A model generated the notes under the pieces. The model worked only from the letters and a program-made list of their open reading frames with translations, made no database searches and had not been told where the DNA came from. A program made the position numbers and the translations under genes. 64,000 bases of DNA from Massilibacteroides vaginae (GTDB lineage Bacteria; Bacteroidota; Bacteroidia; Bacteroidales; Tannerellaceae): the NCBI RefSeq assembly GCF_900178525.1, contig NZ_FXDJ01000007.1, forward strand, positions 248,001-312,000. The letters are read 5' to 3'. Positions 17,528 to 25,077 of this stretch are shown here, in pieces; within the stretch, counting starts at the first letter, position 1, and each line of letters begins with the position of its first letter.

Positions 17528-18190
17528 TCACGGAAATAATTCACGGAAAATTTCCAGCAAACGTGTTTTGGCTAACTCAAAATCTTGAGGACTTTTTAAT
17601 TCATTTTCCAATGAAGTTACGCCCTTATCAATAAAGCCGCAGGGATTAATTAATGAATAATAAGAAAGGTCTGTGTTTATATTCAGCGCAAATCCATGCA
17701 TGGTTACAAAACGACTGCTTTTCACTCCGATAGCACAAATCTTACGCGCGTTTTTCTTATCCGTATCTATCCATACACCGGTGGCCCCTTCCAGTCGTTC
17801 GGCTTTTATTCCATAGAGACCCAGAAAGCGGATTACGGCCTCTTCCATCAGATGGATGTATTGCTTCAAACCCAATTCCCAATATTCCAGATCGAAAATC
17901 GGATAGCCGGTAATCTGTCCCGGACCATGGTAGGTAATATCCCCTCCTCTGTTTGTGTGATAATAGGCTACACCACGTTGTGTAAGCAGTTCTTCGGGGA
18001 TAAGCAAATTATTCTCTTTACCGCTTTTCCCAATGGTAAGTACCGGATTGTGCTCGCAAAAGATCAGCCGGTTTATAGATTTATCGCCCTTTTGTTTGGC
18101 TTCGATTAAAGCATCAAATAATTTTGTTTGGCGTTCAAAGGCATCTTCATAATTTATCCTTCCCCAATCGATGTAACTAAAGCTCTCCAT
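17528..18190 (-). CDS. lipB: Octanoyltransferase LipB
   Basis: LipB moves octanoate from acyl-ACP to lipoyl domains of 2-oxoacid dehydrogenases and GcvH. The family signature [20 protein letters not shown] spans residues 81-100. The catalytic pair is visible as Lys157 ([18 protein letters not shown]) and Cys184 ([13 protein letters not shown]). Length 220 is normal. Its start overlaps the end of mtgA by 37 bp, so the two are probably read on one mRNA. The start [10 protein letters not shown] matches where relatives begin, so the overlap is likely real. Confidence 0.96.
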   Translation of the reverse strand: MESFSYIDWGRINYEDAFERQTKLFDALIEAKQKGDKSINRLIFCEHNPVLTIGKSGKENNLLIPEELLTQRGVAYYHTNRGGDITYHGPGQITGYPIFDLEYWELGLKQYIHLMEEAVIRFLGLYGIKAERLEGATGVWIDTDKKNARKICAIGVKSSRFVTMHGFALNINTDLSYYSLINPCGFIDKGVTSLENELKSPQDFELAKTRLLEIFRELFP

Positions 18191-18921
18191 TTTTTTCTTT
18201 TTTTAGTGGGTAATTTACCGTCTTCTTTCTTATATCCCATATCTATACGGAACATTTTCCCCATCAATGAGATGATTGTAGACTGTCGTTTCTGCATATA
18301 GACAGATGGTTTGGCGGAATTAAATCTGCGGGGGTTGGGTAGGCTGGCTGCTATCAACGCCGCCTCTGATTGCGTTAATTGATAGGCTTGCTTATCAAAA
18401 TGCAAGTTGGCAACGGCTTCCGCTCCGTAAATTCCATTCCCCATTTCGATCGAATTAAGGTAAACTTCCATAATCCGTTCTTTCCCCCATATCCATTCAA
18501 TAAGCAATGTAAAATAAACTTCTATACCTTTACGAATGTACGACTGTGCCGGCCACAGAAATACATTTTTAGCCGTCTGTTGAGAGATTGTACTCGCTCC
18601 GCGAACGCGCTTTCCACGTTCGGCTTCTTCACGGGCTTTCTGAATCTGCTCAACATCAAAACCGTCATGTTCAAGAAAGAGGTTGTCTTCTGAAGCCACA
18701 ACGGCCTGAACCAGCGGTTGGGCAATTTGTGATAAAGGCACCCAATGATGCTTAAGAGTTAACTCTTTCCCCTCCTTTTTTTGTTCATACAACCGTATAA
18801 ACATCAATGGAGTATAATAAACAGGAATGTATTTATAAACTACAACAGCGAGAATACTGGATATAAAAAAAAGTATCAGCAAGTTTCTCATCCAGATCAA
18901 AATACGTTTGAGTATCTTCAT
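18154..18921 (-). CDS. mtgA: Monofunctional peptidoglycan glycosyltransferase MtgA
   Basis: A GT51 enzyme that polymerises lipid II into glycan strands at the outer face of the inner membrane. A single N-terminal membrane segment (11-30) is followed by the glycosyltransferase domain: [16 protein letters not shown] with catalytic Glu78, [18 protein letters not shown], then [20 protein letters not shown] and [16 protein letters not shown]. At 255 residues it has a basic C-terminal tail that extends into lipB. It lacks a transpeptidase domain. Its leader contains the terminator of ompH. Confidence 0.95.
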   Translation of the reverse strand: MKILKRILIWMRNLLILFFISSILAVVVYKYIPVYYTPLMFIRLYEQKKEGKELTLKHHWVPLSQIAQPLVQAVVASEDNLFLEHDGFDVEQIQKAREEAERGKRVRGASTISQQTAKNVFLWPAQSYIRKGIEVYFTLLIEWIWGKERIMEVYLNSIEMGNGIYGAEAVANLHFDKQAYQLTQSEAALIAASLPNPRRFNSAKPSVYMQKRQSTIISLMGKMFRIDMGYKKEDGKLPTKKRKKWRALVTSIGEG

Positions 18922-18948
18922 ATAATTTGATTACAAAAAAAACCACAT

Positions 18949-18956
18949 CAAAGGTA
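18949..18956 (-). promoter_or_regulatory. -7 box of mtgA-lipB
   Basis: The reverse strand reads TACCTTTG (TAnnTTTG), 28 bp before the mtgA ATG. It abuts the T-tract of the ompH terminator. Confidence 0.55.
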
Positions 18957-18957
18957 A

Positions 18958-18990
18958 CAAAAAAGCGGTTTACGTTTCCGCAAACCGCTC
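18958..18990 (-). terminator. Terminator of the ompH gene
   Basis: On the reverse strand AGCGGTTT and AAACCGCT form an 8-bp stem around GCGGAAACGT, followed by a T-run. Confidence 0.85.
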
Positions 18991-19014
18991 TAAATAAAAC
19001 TGATATAAATATTG

Positions 19015-19623
19015 TTATTTGCTTGGTGACGTGTAATTCTTGTTCAGATACGCGATAATCTCAGCAGTAATGTCGTATGCATCGCCTGCTAAAAGAATAT
19101 TATCACCCATTGTGTTACTAAAAATCACCTGGTATCCCTTTGTTTGATTAAAAACTTTCAATTGAGCTACGATAGTATCCCGTAATTGTTCGTTTAGCTT
19201 TTGTTGTTCGATCATTAACTCTTGCGTCAAACGTTCGTCTAAAGCTTGTAATTCCTGTTGTTTGCCTAACAAACGTTGTTGTTCTTCTTGCGCGCGCTGC
19301 GGAGTTAAAAACGCGTTATTTTGATATTTACGTTCAAATTCCTGCATATCACTTCTCAAAGCATTTGCCTTTTGATTGATATTCAAACGGGAATCTTCCT
19401 GTTTTTTCATAATCACTTCATTCAGGTCTTTTGAATAATTATAATTCAATAAGAGAGAATCTACGTTTACATAAGCAATAGGTAATATACCGCTTACGCC
19501 TTCCGCTCCAGCCAGAACAGCCTGAGGAGATCCGGATTCTTTCTTCCCTGAAAAGTGCATTACGAATAAAATAATAACCGCTAAAGCAAGGACTCCGTTA
19601 ATGAGGTAGTTAATGTTCTTCAT
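19015..19623 (-). CDS. OmpH/Skp-family periplasmic chaperone
   Basis: A 202-residue protein with one N-terminal membrane or signal segment (residues 6-23), then IAYVNVDSLLLNYNYSKDLN at the start of the Skp/OmpH domain. A long charged coiled coil (about 75-160, rich in Q, E, L and K) forms the tentacles of Skp trimers. The end, GYQVIFSNTMGDNILLAGDAYDITAEIIAYLNK, is the family's conserved beta core. Skp proteins hold unfolded outer-membrane proteins in the periplasm. An IS1595-type element lies only 12 bp upstream of the start codon and separates the gene from its original leader. Confidence 0.9.
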   Translation of the reverse strand: MKNINYLINGVLALAVIILFVMHFSGKKESGSPQAVLAGAEGVSGILPIAYVNVDSLLLNYNYSKDLNEVIMKKQEDSRLNINQKANALRSDMQEFERKYQNNAFLTPQRAQEEQQRLLGKQQELQALDERLTQELMIEQQKLNEQLRDTIVAQLKVFNQTKGYQVIFSNTMGDNILLAGDAYDITAEIIAYLNKNYTSPSK

Positions 19624-19634
19624 AAAGTCTAAAT

Positions 19635-19642
19635 TAAATCTT
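19635..19642. repeat. Target-site duplication, left copy
   Basis: TAAATCTT directly precedes the left end of the insertion sequence and is repeated at 20623-20630. Confidence 0.92.
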
Positions 19643-20622
19643 TTGGTATAGGCGTTTAGACCGCACTAATTAATTATTTGATTGTAAGCGAATAGGATTA
19701 TTTAAAACCATTCTTTTTATGAGTATATCGAATATTGTCTCCATATTTGAACGTCTGTTATACCTAAAGTGGTATTCATCAAGGTATCCTTGAAGACGTT
19801 CTTTGGTACAATGATGATGAATTCCTCTGAGCCAACCTTTCAGGTTCATAATGTGGATATGTAAATCCTTGAAGTTTTTTCCGTCGTCAGATTTTACCTG
19901 TTCGAGATTTGGAAAATCTTTTTTCAAGGGTATATAACCTCTCCATTCGTCAGTAATTATTCTTGCATCTTTACTGATATATGATTCAAAGAAAGGACGA
20001 AAAGAAGCCGAAGAAGCATCCTCGATACATTGAGCATAAGCTCGTCCAACTCCACTCTCAACTATTTCGAGAGCGACAATGACAAGCTTCTTTTCTCCTT
20101 TGTAACGACCTCGTTTCCCTTCTTCTTCACCGCCAATATAGAATTCATCAACATGAACTAGTCCTTTGATTAAATGCTTTTTACTGCTTTGCATTGCTTG
20201 CTGTATTTTCCATTTGAACTCCCAGCAAGTTTTTTGTCGCAGTTCATATTCTTGAGACAACTCTAAAGAGGACATTCCTTTCTTTTTGGTACTTATCTTA
20301 AATGCAATATGAAAAGCCAGGTGCAAAGGAAACTTACATTTATCAAACATAGTTCCTGAAGTGGGACTTTCGTCATATTTACATCTTGTACATCTTCTTG
20401 AAAAAGGTCTTACGCCTTTGCAAAAATTTGTATGTCCACATCTTTTACATTGATAAGCGTTATCATTCCATTTGATTGCTGATATGTATTCATAGCAGAC
20501 TTCATCTGAGCTAAAAGTATTGTAAAATTTGATTGAGTTCACTCCTAAAAATCGTTTTCGTTCATTCATGCTACAAAGGTAGCAAATCATAAAAATCAGT
20601 GCGGTCTAAACGCCTATACCAA
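19643..20622 (-). mobile_element. Complete IS1595-family insertion sequence, 980 bp
   Basis: The element is bounded by perfect 25-bp terminal inverted repeats, beginning TTGGTATAGGCGTTTAGACC at 19643-19667 with the reverse complement at 20598-20622. It is flanked by 8-bp direct repeats (TAAATCTT), the size normal for IS1595. It carries one intact transposase gene on the reverse strand. Exact ends and duplications indicate a recent insertion. It stands between a small membrane-protein gene and ompH, all on the same strand, so it splits what looks like a two-gene unit. Confidence 0.95.
19670..20590 (-). CDS. IS1595-family (ISXO2-like) transposase
   Basis: The 306-residue protein has an N-terminal zinc ribbon (CKRCGH near 52 and CTRCKYDESPTSGTMF near 87) and a DDE-type ISXO2 domain. 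The acidic residues lie in LVHVDEFYIGG, RIITDEWRGY and YLDEYHFRYNRR (the last following GIHHHCTKE). The frame is complete with no disruptions. A second ATG at 20569 (MNERKRF) may be the true start, giving 299 residues. A TACCTTTG -7-like box sits at 20574-20581 between the two candidates. Confidence 0.93.
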   Translation of the reverse strand: MICYLCSMNERKRFLGVNSIKFYNTFSSDEVCYEYISAIKWNDNAYQCKRCGHTNFCKGVRPFSRRCTRCKYDESPTSGTMFDKCKFPLHLAFHIAFKISTKKKGMSSLELSQEYELRQKTCWEFKWKIQQAMQSSKKHLIKGLVHVDEFYIGGEEEGKRGRYKGEKKLVIVALEIVESGVGRAYAQCIEDASSASFRPFFESYISKDARIITDEWRGYIPLKKDFPNLEQVKSDDGKNFKDLHIHIMNLKGWLRGIHHHCTKERLQGYLDEYHFRYNRRSNMETIFDILIKRMVLNNPIRLQSNN

Positions 20623-20630
20623 TAAATCTT
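20623..20630. repeat. Target-site duplication, right copy
   Basis: TAAATCTT follows the right terminal repeat and matches 19635-19642 exactly. Confidence 0.92.
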
Positions 20631-20647
20631 TATTTATTTTTTAGTTT

Positions 20648-20860
20648 TTAAATTTCATTCAATCGTTCATATAAATTCTTTTTGCTGTTCGCATGGGCAT
20701 GTTGCGACTGAGCACAAGAAATCCCCCGGTCTCTCAGCGCTTTGTTTCCGCTTACGTGTGTATTTGGAAACTCACCATTCTTCTTAAGTATTATATTCAC
20801 ACATAGTAATATAATTGAAATAACAAGAATTATGACTGTAAGTAATAAGGTTGTGAGCAT
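20648..20860 (-). CDS. Small single-pass membrane protein of unknown function
   Basis: A 70-residue protein with one strong membrane helix (residues 3-26). A compact motif follows: FPNTHVSGNKALRDRGISCA, with His and Cys, then a polar tail. I recall similar short proteins annotated 'membrane or secreted protein' in Bacteroidales, which argues that it is real; no function is known to me. It has its own -7 box (20881-20888). Before the IS landed it would have been the gene directly upstream of ompH, about 45 bp away. Confidence 0.7.
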   Translation of the reverse strand: MLTTLLLTVIILVISIILLCVNIILKKNGEFPNTHVSGNKALRDRGISCAQSQHAHANSKKNLYERLNEI

Positions 20861-20880
20861 TTTCTATATATTTGTAGGTG

Positions 20881-20888
20881 CAAATATA
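20881..20888 (-). promoter_or_regulatory. -7 box of the small membrane-protein gene
   Basis: The reverse strand reads TATATTTG, 20 bp before the start at 20860. It may once have served ompH as well. Confidence 0.55.
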
Positions 20889-20995
20889 AGAGTTTAAGTG
20901 ATTATAAAGTATTTAATTCTATAATTTTTCTGTTCATCCGCCATTGTACCTGTTGGTTGGAATGGCGGAATAACCTCAATAAACATTATAATGAT

Positions 20996-22453
20996 ATGAA
21001 AATTACGGATCTAAACCCGAAAATCGTATGGAAGTTCTTCCATGAAATCACACAAGTTCCCCGCCCGTCAAAAAAAGAAGGAAAAATAATTCAGTATCTT
21101 GAAAATTTCGCAAAAGAGTACAATATCGCCATCAAGAAAGACGAAGCCGGCAATATACTAATGTCGAAACCGGCAACTCCCGGCTACGAAAACCTGCCTA
21201 CTGTTATTCTTCAATCGCACGTAGATATGGTTTGCGAAAAGAATAGCGGAACAACGCACGACTTTGATAACGACCCGATTGAAACAATTGTTGACGGTGA
21301 TTGGCTACGTGCTAATGACACCACATTAGGTGCAGACAATGGCGTAGGTGTTGCCGCTGAATTAGCGATTCTGGCTTCTGATGATATTGAGCACGGACCT
21401 ATCGAATGTTTATTCACCATTGATGAAGAAACAGGACTTACCGGAGCAAAAGAACTGAAAGCCGGCTTTATGACAGGCGAAATATTGCTGAACTTAGACA
21501 GTGAAGACGAAGGTGAAATTTTTATCGGATGTGCCGGTGGAAAGGATACACAAGCGTTGTTTACGTTCAAACCGACTGCCACCGATCCTGCTTTACACTA
21601 TCTCCGAGTTGATGTTAAAGGTCTTAACGGTGGGCACTCCGGAGGCGAAATACATAAAGGATTGGGTAATGCAAATAAGATTTTGGTTCGCTTCCTTTAT
21701 CTGCTGCAACAAAAATATGACATCACACTATGCGAAATCAACGGAGGTAACCTTCGCAATGCCATTGCTCGTGAGGCATACGCTGTGATAGGAATTCCGG
21801 CAAGTGCTAAAGAAGATGTACGTGTAATGCTGAATAATTTTGCGGCTGATGTAGAAAACGAGTTAAAACACGTAGATAAAAACGTGAAATTATTATTGGA
21901 ATCTGCCACTCGTCCGGAAACGGCTATCGATAAAGAAACAGCAGGAAAGATAATCTTTTCTCTACAAGCTGCTCCGCATGGTGTTATCGGTATGAGCCAC
22001 GAAATTGAAGGCTTGGTGGAAACTTCGACAAACCTGGCTTCTGTCAAAACATTGGCAGACAACACCGTCTTAGTAGGAACCAGTCAGCGCAGTTCTATCG
22101 AATCAAACAAATTAGCCGTTGCTAATCAGGTTGCTGCTACTTTCCTATTGGCCGGAGCAAAAGTAACCCATGGTGACGGATATCCGGGATGGGCTCCGAA
22201 TGCAGAGTCTTTAATTATGCAAGTGGCACAAGATTCATATAAGCGTTTATTCGGAAAAGAAGCAGCGATCAAAGCGATCCACGCAGGTTTGGAATGCGGA
22301 CTTTTCCTTGAAAAGTATCCTTATCTGGATATGATTTCATTCGGTCCTACCTTGCGTGACGTTCACTCGCCAAACGAACGAATCCAGATCAGCACCGTTG
22401 ATCTGTGGTGGAAGCATTTGCTGGATGTATTAAAAAGTATTCCTGCAAAATAA
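20996..22453 (+). CDS. pepD: Aminoacyl-histidine dipeptidase (Xaa-His dipeptidase)
   Basis: A cytosolic M20C zinc peptidase that cleaves dipeptides such as carnosine-like Xaa-His. Metal and catalytic motifs are SHVDMVCEKN (His75, Asp77), TTLGADNGVGVA (Asp114), TIDEETGLTGA (Glu144/145) and LLNLDSEDEGEIFIGCAGG (abridged: LDSED). The C-terminal HAGLECGLF and SFGPTLRDVHSPNE stretches complete the site. The ATG at 20996 (MKITDLNP) is preferred to an upstream TTG that adds 13 non-conserved residues; it gives 485 residues, the normal length. Confidence 0.95.
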   Translation: MKITDLNPKIVWKFFHEITQVPRPSKKEGKIIQYLENFAKEYNIAIKKDEAGNILMSKPATPGYENLPTVILQSHVDMVCEKNSGTTHDFDNDPIETIVDGDWLRANDTTLGADNGVGVAAELAILASDDIEHGPIECLFTIDEETGLTGAKELKAGFMTGEILLNLDSEDEGEIFIGCAGGKDTQALFTFKPTATDPALHYLRVDVKGLNGGHSGGEIHKGLGNANKILVRFLYLLQQKYDITLCEINGGNLRNAIAREAYAVIGIPASAKEDVRVMLNNFAADVENELKHVDKNVKLLLESATRPETAIDKETAGKIIFSLQAAPHGVIGMSHEIEGLVETSTNLASVKTLADNTVLVGTSQRSSIESNKLAVANQVAATFLLAGAKVTHGDGYPGWAPNAESLIMQVAQDSYKRLFGKEAAIKAIHAGLECGLFLEKYPYLDMISFGPTLRDVHSPNERIQISTVDLWWKHLLDVLKSIPAK

Positions 22454-22478
22454 AAGGAACTCATATACGTTATTGATA

Positions 22479-22513
22479 GTAGAGACGCATGGTTGTGCGT
22501 CTCTACGTTTTAA
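22479..22513 (+). terminator. Hairpin/terminator after pepD
   Basis: GTAGAGACGCA and TGCGTCTCTAC form a perfect 11-bp stem with a 6-base loop, then GTTTTAATT. The same palindrome type is seen as a dispersed repeat in other genomes, so it may be a repeat used as a terminator. Confidence 0.7.
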
Positions 22514-22530
22514 TTATTTTGCATTCGTAT

Positions 22531-23997
22531 ATGAAAAAAATATATTTACTGCCTTTCTTTCTGCTTTTCCTGATCTACGGTTGTAGTGATCTGGAAGATA
22601 ACTATTCGACAAATCCGAATCATACGCTTGCGTTCTCTACCGATACAATAGCCTTTGACACCGTATTTACAACGGTCAGCTCGGCCACTAAAAAGCTGAT
22701 GGTTTACAATAGAAACAAGGAAGCACTAAACATACAATCGATTTCATTGGCAAGTCAGGGAAATTCCGGATTCCGCATCAATGTGGATGGAAGAAAAGGA
22801 ACGGAATTCAACGACATCGGAATCCTGAGTAAAGACAGCATGTATGTTTTCGTAGAGGTAACTGTCGATCCGCAAGACAGAAACAATCCTTTTGAGCTTA
22901 AAGATTCACTTCAGTTTATGTTAAATGGCGGCAAACAGTCGGTTTTGCTACAGGCTTACGGGCAAGATGCGATTATAATAAAAGAAGGTTTGTTTATCAA
23001 TAACGACACCACCATTACAAGTGATCGCCCTTATCTGATCTATGACAGCCTGGTGGTATCTCCCAACGCAACCTTAACGATTGAAGCCGGAACAGGTTTC
23101 TATCTACGAAACAATGCAAAGATCAACGTATTCGGCACAATAAAAGCTTTAGGCACACTAAACAGTCCGGTTGTATTCAGAGGCGATAGATTGGATGATC
23201 TGATTGCGGGAGAGCTTTCATTCGATCACGTTCCCGGACAATGGGGTGGTCTTACCTTTTTTCCTGAGAGCTACAATAATGTATTCCGGCATACCAGTAT
23301 TCGTAACGGCAAGAACGGAATAATTTGTTTGCCGTCTACAACGGAACAACCCAAAATTACGTTTACCTCATCACAGGTTAAAAATATGTCCGGCAATCTT
23401 CTTTATTCCGAAAACTGTCATATAGAGGCTTATAACACAGAATTCAGTAATGCGGAAGACAGTCTGCTGGCTTTGTCGGGAGGTAAATACCGTTTTACAC
23501 ATTGCACGATCGCGAATTTCATAAAGATCAAAAGCAGAACAGAAGCTCAGTCTGTAATACTGCAAAACAACAAAGGCATTACAGGTAAACAATCCTTTCC
23601 GATTGAGCAGGCTTATTTTGAAAATTGCATCATCGACGGCAGCAAAAGTCAAGAAACAGGTGAAATAAAAATAGAGTCGTCCGGCGATTTCAGCTATCAT
23701 TTTACCAATTGCCTTTTAAGACAAAAAAACGACTTTGCTCAAACCACAAATTGTGTTTTCAATGAAGGAATTAATGCAAACAGTTACAAACTGAACGGTA
23801 ACAAAGAGGAAAATTACATCTTTGACTACCGCCTAAAAACCGATAAAGACGGCAATTCGAAAGCGATTGGAAAAGCCGATATTGAAATAGCACGTCTTTA
23901 CCCACAAGACAGATATGGAGTAACGCGCATTTCGGACAGTATTCTTCCGGACATAGGAGCCTACCAATATGTTCCTGAGCCTGAGGATAAAAAGTAA
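22531..23997 (+). CDS. Surface lipoprotein with a right-handed beta-helix region
   Basis: The ATG at 22531 starts a lipoprotein signal with lipobox LIYGC (Cys near residue 18). The mature 470 residues contain an N-terminal beta-sandwich-like part. A stretch resembling parallel beta-helix coils follows (about 180-430: DSLVVSPNATLTIEAGTGFY, INVFGTIKALGTLNSPVVFR, then repeated short IxNxxF turns). It ends in PDIGAYQY, a motif common at the end of such Bacteroidota proteins. It is probably exposed on the outer membrane. The next gene begins 10 bp downstream, so both are one unit. Ligand is unknown. Confidence 0.82.
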   Translation: MKKIYLLPFFLLFLIYGCSDLEDNYSTNPNHTLAFSTDTIAFDTVFTTVSSATKKLMVYNRNKEALNIQSISLASQGNSGFRINVDGRKGTEFNDIGILSKDSMYVFVEVTVDPQDRNNPFELKDSLQFMLNGGKQSVLLQAYGQDAIIIKEGLFINNDTTITSDRPYLIYDSLVVSPNATLTIEAGTGFYLRNNAKINVFGTIKALGTLNSPVVFRGDRLDDLIAGELSFDHVPGQWGGLTFFPESYNNVFRHTSIRNGKNGIICLPSTTEQPKITFTSSQVKNMSGNLLYSENCHIEAYNTEFSNAEDSLLALSGGKYRFTHCTIANFIKIKSRTEAQSVILQNNKGITGKQSFPIEQAYFENCIIDGSKSQETGEIKIESSGDFSYHFTNCLLRQKNDFAQTTNCVFNEGINANSYKLNGNKEENYIFDYRLKTDKDGNSKAIGKADIEIARLYPQDRYGVTRISDSILPDIGAYQYVPEPEDKK

Positions 23998-24007
23998 CAG
24001 TCGCTAC

Positions 24008-25048
24008 ATGATCAAAACCTTAACCATCCTTTTTCTCCTATATCCTTTTTTTTCCTGCATTGCCCAAACCAATTTTAGGGTAATGAGTTATAATGCGGAA
24101 AACTTATTCGATGTAACAAAATCACCCGATAAAAACGATGGCGAATTTCAACCGGATGGCAAACGAAACTGGACGAAAAGCCGTTATTATCACAAACTAC
24201 AACAAATAGCCAAGGTTATTTCGGCCGCCGGAGAATGGGATACGCCTGCTTTAGTAGCGCTTTGCGAAGTGGAAAATGACACGGTTATTCATCATTTACT
24301 CGGACGGACGCCACTGCGAAAACAGGATTATCATTACCGGATGACTACCGGAAGAGACGATAGAGGAATCAACACCGCGTTGCTTTATCAGCGGGATAAA
24401 TTCAAATACCTTTCGCATGCGGAACATGTTATTCCTTTCACAGACACTCAAAAAAGATCACGTAATATCCTGCATGTAACCGGACAAATTAGTACTCGAG
24501 ACACGCTCGATATCTTTGCCTGTCACTTCCCTTCGCGCTATGGCGGTGAAAAAGAATCCGAACAGGCACGAACAGATGCCGCTCTGTATCTTCGTAGTCT
24601 CTGCGACTCGCTTTATAAGATAAGAGAAAATTGTCTTCTTCTTATCATGGGCGATTTTAATGATATTCCGCAAGACAAAAGCCTGAGTCAACAACTCAGG
24701 GCACTTCCTCCGCAAAGAAAAAAAGAACAAGATCCGGACCTCACCTTGTATAATTTGGTATATAACGAAAAAGGAAGTCACAAATACCGGGACTCATGGA
24801 GCCAGTTAGATCATATAATCGTCAATTCGTCTCTTCTTTCCTACTTAGATCCGTCGAGCGTTCGTGTTTTCTCCCCTCCTTTTCTGCTAACAGAAGACAA
24901 GGTTTGGCGTGGAAAGCGTCCTTTAAGAACTTATCACGGTTACAAGTACGAAAGAGGTTTTAGCGATCATCTGCCGGTAATAGCAGACTTTAATCTGCAA
25001 AGCTCGAATTCTCCGGATAAAAAAAGAGTTACAGACACAAGCCCGTAA
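24008..25048 (+). CDS. Secreted endonuclease/exonuclease/phosphatase-family protein
   Basis: The ATG at 24008 begins a signal peptide (MIKTLTILFLLYPFFSCIAQ). The metal-dependent EEP fold follows: MSYNAENLFDV, LVALCEVEND with the metal-binding Glu, ACHFPSRYGGE, LIMGDFNDIP, and the final GFSDHLPVIADF with the Asp-His pair. Such secreted enzymes can cut nucleic acids or phosphodiesters; the substrate is not predictable here. Its stop codon lies inside the downstream terminator stem. It is co-transcribed with the beta-helix lipoprotein. Confidence 0.9.
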   Translation: MIKTLTILFLLYPFFSCIAQTNFRVMSYNAENLFDVTKSPDKNDGEFQPDGKRNWTKSRYYHKLQQIAKVISAAGEWDTPALVALCEVENDTVIHHLLGRTPLRKQDYHYRMTTGRDDRGINTALLYQRDKFKYLSHAEHVIPFTDTQKRSRNILHVTGQISTRDTLDIFACHFPSRYGGEKESEQARTDAALYLRSLCDSLYKIRENCLLLIMGDFNDIPQDKSLSQQLRALPPQRKKEQDPDLTLYNLVYNEKGSHKYRDSWSQLDHIIVNSSLLSYLDPSSVRVFSPPFLLTEDKVWRGKRPLRTYHGYKYERGFSDHLPVIADFNLQSSNSPDKKRVTDTSP

Positions 25049-25057
25049 CTCTTTTAA
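25021..25057. terminator. Bidirectional terminator between convergent genes
   Basis: AAAAGAGTTAC and GTAACTCTTTT form a stem of about 11 bp with A and T runs on both sides, serving the EEP gene (+) and the T9SS cargo gene (-). The EEP stop codon TAA is in the right arm. Confidence 0.85.
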
Positions 25058-25077
25058 AAACATTCCTTTTACAAATA

